DNA of 64,000 nucleotides from Paenarthrobacter ilicis (GTDB lineage Bacteria > Actinomycetota > Actinomycetes > Actinomycetales > Micrococcaceae): contig NZ_JAFBCD010000001.1 of NCBI RefSeq assembly GCF_016907545.1, positions 496,001-560,000 on the forward strand. Reading direction: 5' to 3'. A program made the translations under genes and the position numbers. How positions within the stretch are numbered: the first letter of the stretch is position 1; each line of letters begins with the position of its first letter. Below the pieces are notes generated by a model, which was given only the letters and a program-made list of their open reading frames with translations, had not been told where the DNA came from and made no database searches. Shown in pieces: positions 61,437 through 64,000 of this stretch.

Positions 61437-63117
61437 CTTGGCCACCCGCCCCGCCGCCCATCGCATGGCCCGCGTCCCCGCGGCGCTGGCGCTGGTGGCC
61501 AAGGGGTGGGGGCGGCTGGGTGCCCCGGTGGCGGGCCGCAAGGTTCCCGGAACCAGGATCATCGCTGTGCTGGCCGCAGTGGTGGGGTACGCGGCGTGCC
61601 TGTACACAACCGGCCACGGCACCAACCTGGATTACTCGGACGCGCAGAGCCACCTGACCATCGCACGGCGCATCCTGGACAGCAAGGCCCCGGGCTTCGA
61701 GCAGCTGGGGACCGTGTGGCTGCCCATGCCCCACCTGCTGCTGGCGCCCTTTGTGCTGAACATGTGGTTGTTCAGCACGGGGTGGGCGGCCGGGCTGCTG
61801 GGCATCCTGGCGCTGTCCGGAACGGCCACGGGCCTGTACCTGATTGCTGCGCGGCTTGGGCTGGGCCGGGCAGGGCGGCTGGCCACCACCTTGGTGGTGC
61901 TGGCGAATCCTGCGGTGCTGTATGTCTACACGACGGCGCTCACCGAACCTGTGCTGATCATGTGCATAGTGGGCGGAATGGCGGGCCTGGCGCATTGGGC
62001 AACCAGCCGGCGTCGTATGAGTGCCGGTGAGCTGGCCGTTTTTGCCGGGATCCCCTCCGCGGCAGCGGTGCTGTCGCGGTATGAGGGCTGGGCCCTGGTG
62101 ATGACCGGCACCTTGTTGGTGCTGGTGGTGGCCAAGCGGCGGACCGGTCAATGGCGGGAAGCACTGGTGATGGCGGGCGGCTACGTGATGATCCCGGCAG
62201 CCGCCGTGCTGTGGTGGATTTCGTACAACTGGGCTATTTACGGCAACCCGCTGGAGTTCATGTTCGGCCAGTACTCGGCGTACGCCCAGCAGAAGAACAT
62301 CACCGACGGCGGACTGTTGCCTACCAAGGGCAACCTGGGGTTGACGCTGTCTACTTTCCATTGGTCGTTGCTGGAGACCTCCGGCGTGCTGGTCCTCGCG
62401 CTGGCGGCATGCGGTGCTGCGGTGCTGATCTTCCGCAGGGGTTTCGCCAACAGTACGTTGCTGGTGGCCGTGACCGGGAGCGCCTATGCCTTTGCGCTGT
62501 TGAGCCTCTTCCTGGGCCAGACCGCCATCAACAACGATCATTCGCTGCCCACCACCTGGTGGAACAACAGGTTCGCGCTCACTGCGCTGCCGTTGGTTGC
62601 GGTCCTTGCGGCTTTCGCGGTGGAGGAATTCACCCGGCCGGCACGCCTGCGGCCAGTGGTGGCCGGCGTGCTGCTGGCCGGCCTGGTCATGCAGAACGCC
62701 TGGTGGTCCCAGGACCCGCAAGGCCGCCTCGCAGTGTTGGCCGAGGGGCGGATGTCCGCCGAGTCAACCACCAACTCCACAGCGGCCGCCCGCTGGCTCA
62801 ACCAGCACTATACCTCCGGCGGCATCCTGATGGATGAGAGCGCCAGGGGGAACGCGGTGCTTCCCACCATGGGCATCCCGCTCAGCGAGATCTACAACCG
62901 CGCTTCCGGTGATTTCTTTGGCCCCGCACTGGAGGATCCCGCCAAATATGCGCAGTGGGTTTTCGTGAACGTGGAAGCCGGCACCGGGGCCAGGGATTCC
63001 GGGCCCACGGACCTGGTGTACCGGGCCATCACCAAAGATCCTTCCTTCACCGTCCGCTACTCCGTGGTGTTTTCGACGCCCACCCATCGGATCTATGAAA
63101 GGTCCTCAAACCAGTGA
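61426..63117 (+). CDS. GT-C-fold membrane glycosyltransferase-like protein
   Basis: A 563-residue polytopic protein with about 10-12 helices. The first outer loop carries the GT-C-type acidic motif (LDYSDAQSHLTIARRI with Asp) and an EQLGTVWLPMPHLLLAP segment, as in lipid-linked-sugar mannosyl/arabinosyltransferases. The C-terminal 150 residues lie outside. ATG 61426 overlaps the BcsB-like stop. Its stop overlaps the GT2 start (GTGA). It probably decorates the polymer or makes a lipid-linked precursor. Confidence 0.7.
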   Translation: MATDLATRPAAHRMARVPAALALVAKGWGRLGAPVAGRKVPGTRIIAVLAAVVGYAACLYTTGHGTNLDYSDAQSHLTIARRILDSKAPGFEQLGTVWLPMPHLLLAPFVLNMWLFSTGWAAGLLGILALSGTATGLYLIAARLGLGRAGRLATTLVVLANPAVLYVYTTALTEPVLIMCIVGGMAGLAHWATSRRRMSAGELAVFAGIPSAAAVLSRYEGWALVMTGTLLVLVVAKRRTGQWREALVMAGGYVMIPAAAVLWWISYNWAIYGNPLEFMFGQYSAYAQQKNITDGGLLPTKGNLGLTLSTFHWSLLETSGVLVLALAACGAAVLIFRRGFANSTLLVAVTGSAYAFALLSLFLGQTAINNDHSLPTTWWNNRFALTALPLVAVLAAFAVEEFTRPARLRPVVAGVLLAGLVMQNAWWSQDPQGRLAVLAEGRMSAESTTNSTAAARWLNQHYTSGGILMDESARGNAVLPTMGIPLSEIYNRASGDFFGPALEDPAKYAQWVFVNVEAGTGARDSGPTDLVYRAITKDPSFTVRYSVVFSTPTHRIYERSSNQ

Positions 63118-64000
63118 CGCCCTTCTCCCATCTGGCCAATCCGCCGGCAGCCCGGCAGTCGATCGGCCAAACACTGTTGGCCGCGGGATTGGTATCCCCG
63201 GAGCAACTACAGCGGGCCCTGGACCGGGCCTCCAGCGAAGGCGGGCTGCTGGGACAGCACCTGATCCTGGAAGCCGGGCTGGACCGGCGTCGTGTCTTTG
63301 AAGTTCTGGCCGAGCATTGGGACGCTCCCTTGGTTGACCTGATGGCGGAACCGGCGGACGACGCGTTGATGGAAGCCTTGGGCTACAACGACGTCGGCGA
63401 GCCCACCTGGCTGCCGTGGCGAATGGACGATGGGGTGCTCACCGTAGCCACGGCGGTTGCACCCACGGTGGCCATCGCCGAAGAAGCGGCGGAGATCTTC
63501 GGTGCCAGCCACGTCTACTTCCGAACCACCACGGACTGGGACATCAACCAGTCCGTCCAACGCTCCTTCCGGCGGCACCTGCTGTATGAATCAGCCGAAA
63601 GACTGGCTGAAGAACGGCCGGGGGAATCAGCGCGGACTGCCCTGGTCAGGTGGCAGCGGATCCTCCCCGCAGTGTTGCTCACAGGGGTAGTGGTGGCATT
63701 GGTGGTGGCGCCCCTGTACGCGGTGATTGTGCTCCTGGCCGCGGCCAACATTGTGTTCCTGGTCAGCATTGCCTTCAAAACGGTGGCCAGCCTTCGCTGG
63801 CCCTTCGACCAGTTCCACGAAGCACAGGTGAGCAAGGCCAGGAACAAGGAGCGCGCAAAACGCGGACTTCCTCCGCTGGTGGAGGACCGGGTTCCCGATG
63901 CCGACCTGCCCGTGTACACCATCCTGATTCCGGTGTTCCGTGAAGCCAACATCATCGATAAATTGCTGACCAACCTGGGCCAGTTGGACTATCCACGGTC
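63114..64000 (+). CDS. MshEN-domain GT2 glycosyltransferase (BcsA-like), 3' truncated by window edge
   Basis: GTG 63114 overlaps the upstream stop (GTGA) and the frame stays open to the last base, giving 295 visible codons. Residues 15-150 form an MshEN/GspE-N-type domain (IGQTLLAAGLVSPEQLQRAL, LILEAGLDRRRVFEVLAEHW), known elsewhere to bind c-di-GMP. Two membrane helices (about 183-225) follow, and the chain then enters a GT2 domain at YTILIPVFREANII. The missing part should carry the Asp and QxxRW motifs. Together with the BcsB-like and GT-C genes it makes an exopolysaccharide synthase. Confidence 0.75.
   Translation, partial: MTPFSHLANPPAARQSIGQTLLAAGLVSPEQLQRALDRASSEGGLLGQHLILEAGLDRRRVFEVLAEHWDAPLVDLMAEPADDALMEALGYNDVGEPTWLPWRMDDGVLTVATAVAPTVAIAEEAAEIFGASHVYFRTTTDWDINQSVQRSFRRHLLYESAERLAEERPGESARTALVRWQRILPAVLLTGVVVALVVAPLYAVIVLLAAANIVFLVSIAFKTVASLRWPFDQFHEAQVSKARNKERAKRGLPPLVEDRVPDADLPVYTILIPVFREANIIDKLLTNLGQLDYPR

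Noticed and set aside
61165..62721. Leftward open frame of 518 codons opposite the GT-C gene
   Set aside because: Shadow of two overlapping plus-strand genes; low-complexity Arg/Gln/His composition.

Overview
The window is about 64 kb of high-GC DNA with many GTG starts, short ATGA/GTGA gene overlaps and actinobacterial signature genes: a DUF3151 gene next to class II fba, a DUF222-HNH protein, ROK regulators, NgcEFG-type sugar import and SipW-type secretion. It reads as a chromosomal segment of a Micrococcaceae actinobacterium, most likely Arthrobacter or Paenarthrobacter. That placement is by gene content and style, not by a database match. I saw no tRNA, rRNA, phage, insertion sequence or CRISPR array.

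Layout. 1-9 kb is housekeeping: a Pro/Gln-rich membrane protein cut by the left edge, a SpoU RNA methyltransferase, fba, DUF3151, a uracil-DNA-glycosylase-like protein, a SipW secretion cassette (two cargo proteins plus an unusual extended signal peptidase) and purA. 9-11.7 kb holds an MFS exporter, an SMP-30 lactonase-like protein and a small membrane protein. 11.7-32.7 kb is a large glycoside-catabolism locus built around a ROK regulator. The leftward operon encodes GH106, Gfo/Idh and GH43 proteins. The rightward genes encode a peptide-type ABC importer, a GMC/pyranose-oxidase-like flavoprotein, a single-chain protein joining the two subunits of C-glycoside deglycosidase, a second Gfo/Idh dehydrogenase, a GH35-like and a GH3 enzyme. 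Two near-identical 25-bp operators flank the ROK gene, one at the divergent promoter and one inside the transporter promoter.

32.7-43.5 kb holds a quinone-oxidoreductase-like MDR protein, a LysR regulator and a tightly packed aromatic-ring catabolic operon (extradiol dioxygenase, two FAH-family proteins, a cyclase-family hydrolase, an FAD monooxygenase, an amidohydrolase), followed by a ferredoxin-reductase/desaturase pair. 43.5-46.2 kb has an alpha/beta hydrolase divergent from its TetR regulator, with two perfect palindromic operators, and a DUF2183 protein. 46.3-47.5 kb encodes a second SipW-type secreted pair. 47.7-54.9 kb is mixed: DUF1801, a Pro-rich peptide, GH29 fucosidase, DUF222-HNH, an ECF sigma factor with a probable anti-sigma partner, a CoA-binding protein, a polysaccharide deacetylase and MmcQ/YjbR. 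55-59 kb has a candidate structured RNA, an ngcEFG-like N-acetylglucosamine/chitobiose importer and an ABM monooxygenase. 59.4-64 kb begins an exopolysaccharide synthase operon: BcsB-like, GT-C and MshEN-GT2, the last cut by the right edge.

The most notable system is the ROK-controlled glycoside locus. Its oxidase and fused deglycosidase suggest oxidation of a sugar at C3 followed by cleavage of the glycosidic (possibly C-C) bond, with importer, trimming glycosidases and sugar dehydrogenases on either side. An aromatic ring-cleavage operon lies immediately downstream and could take an aglycone; that link is inference.
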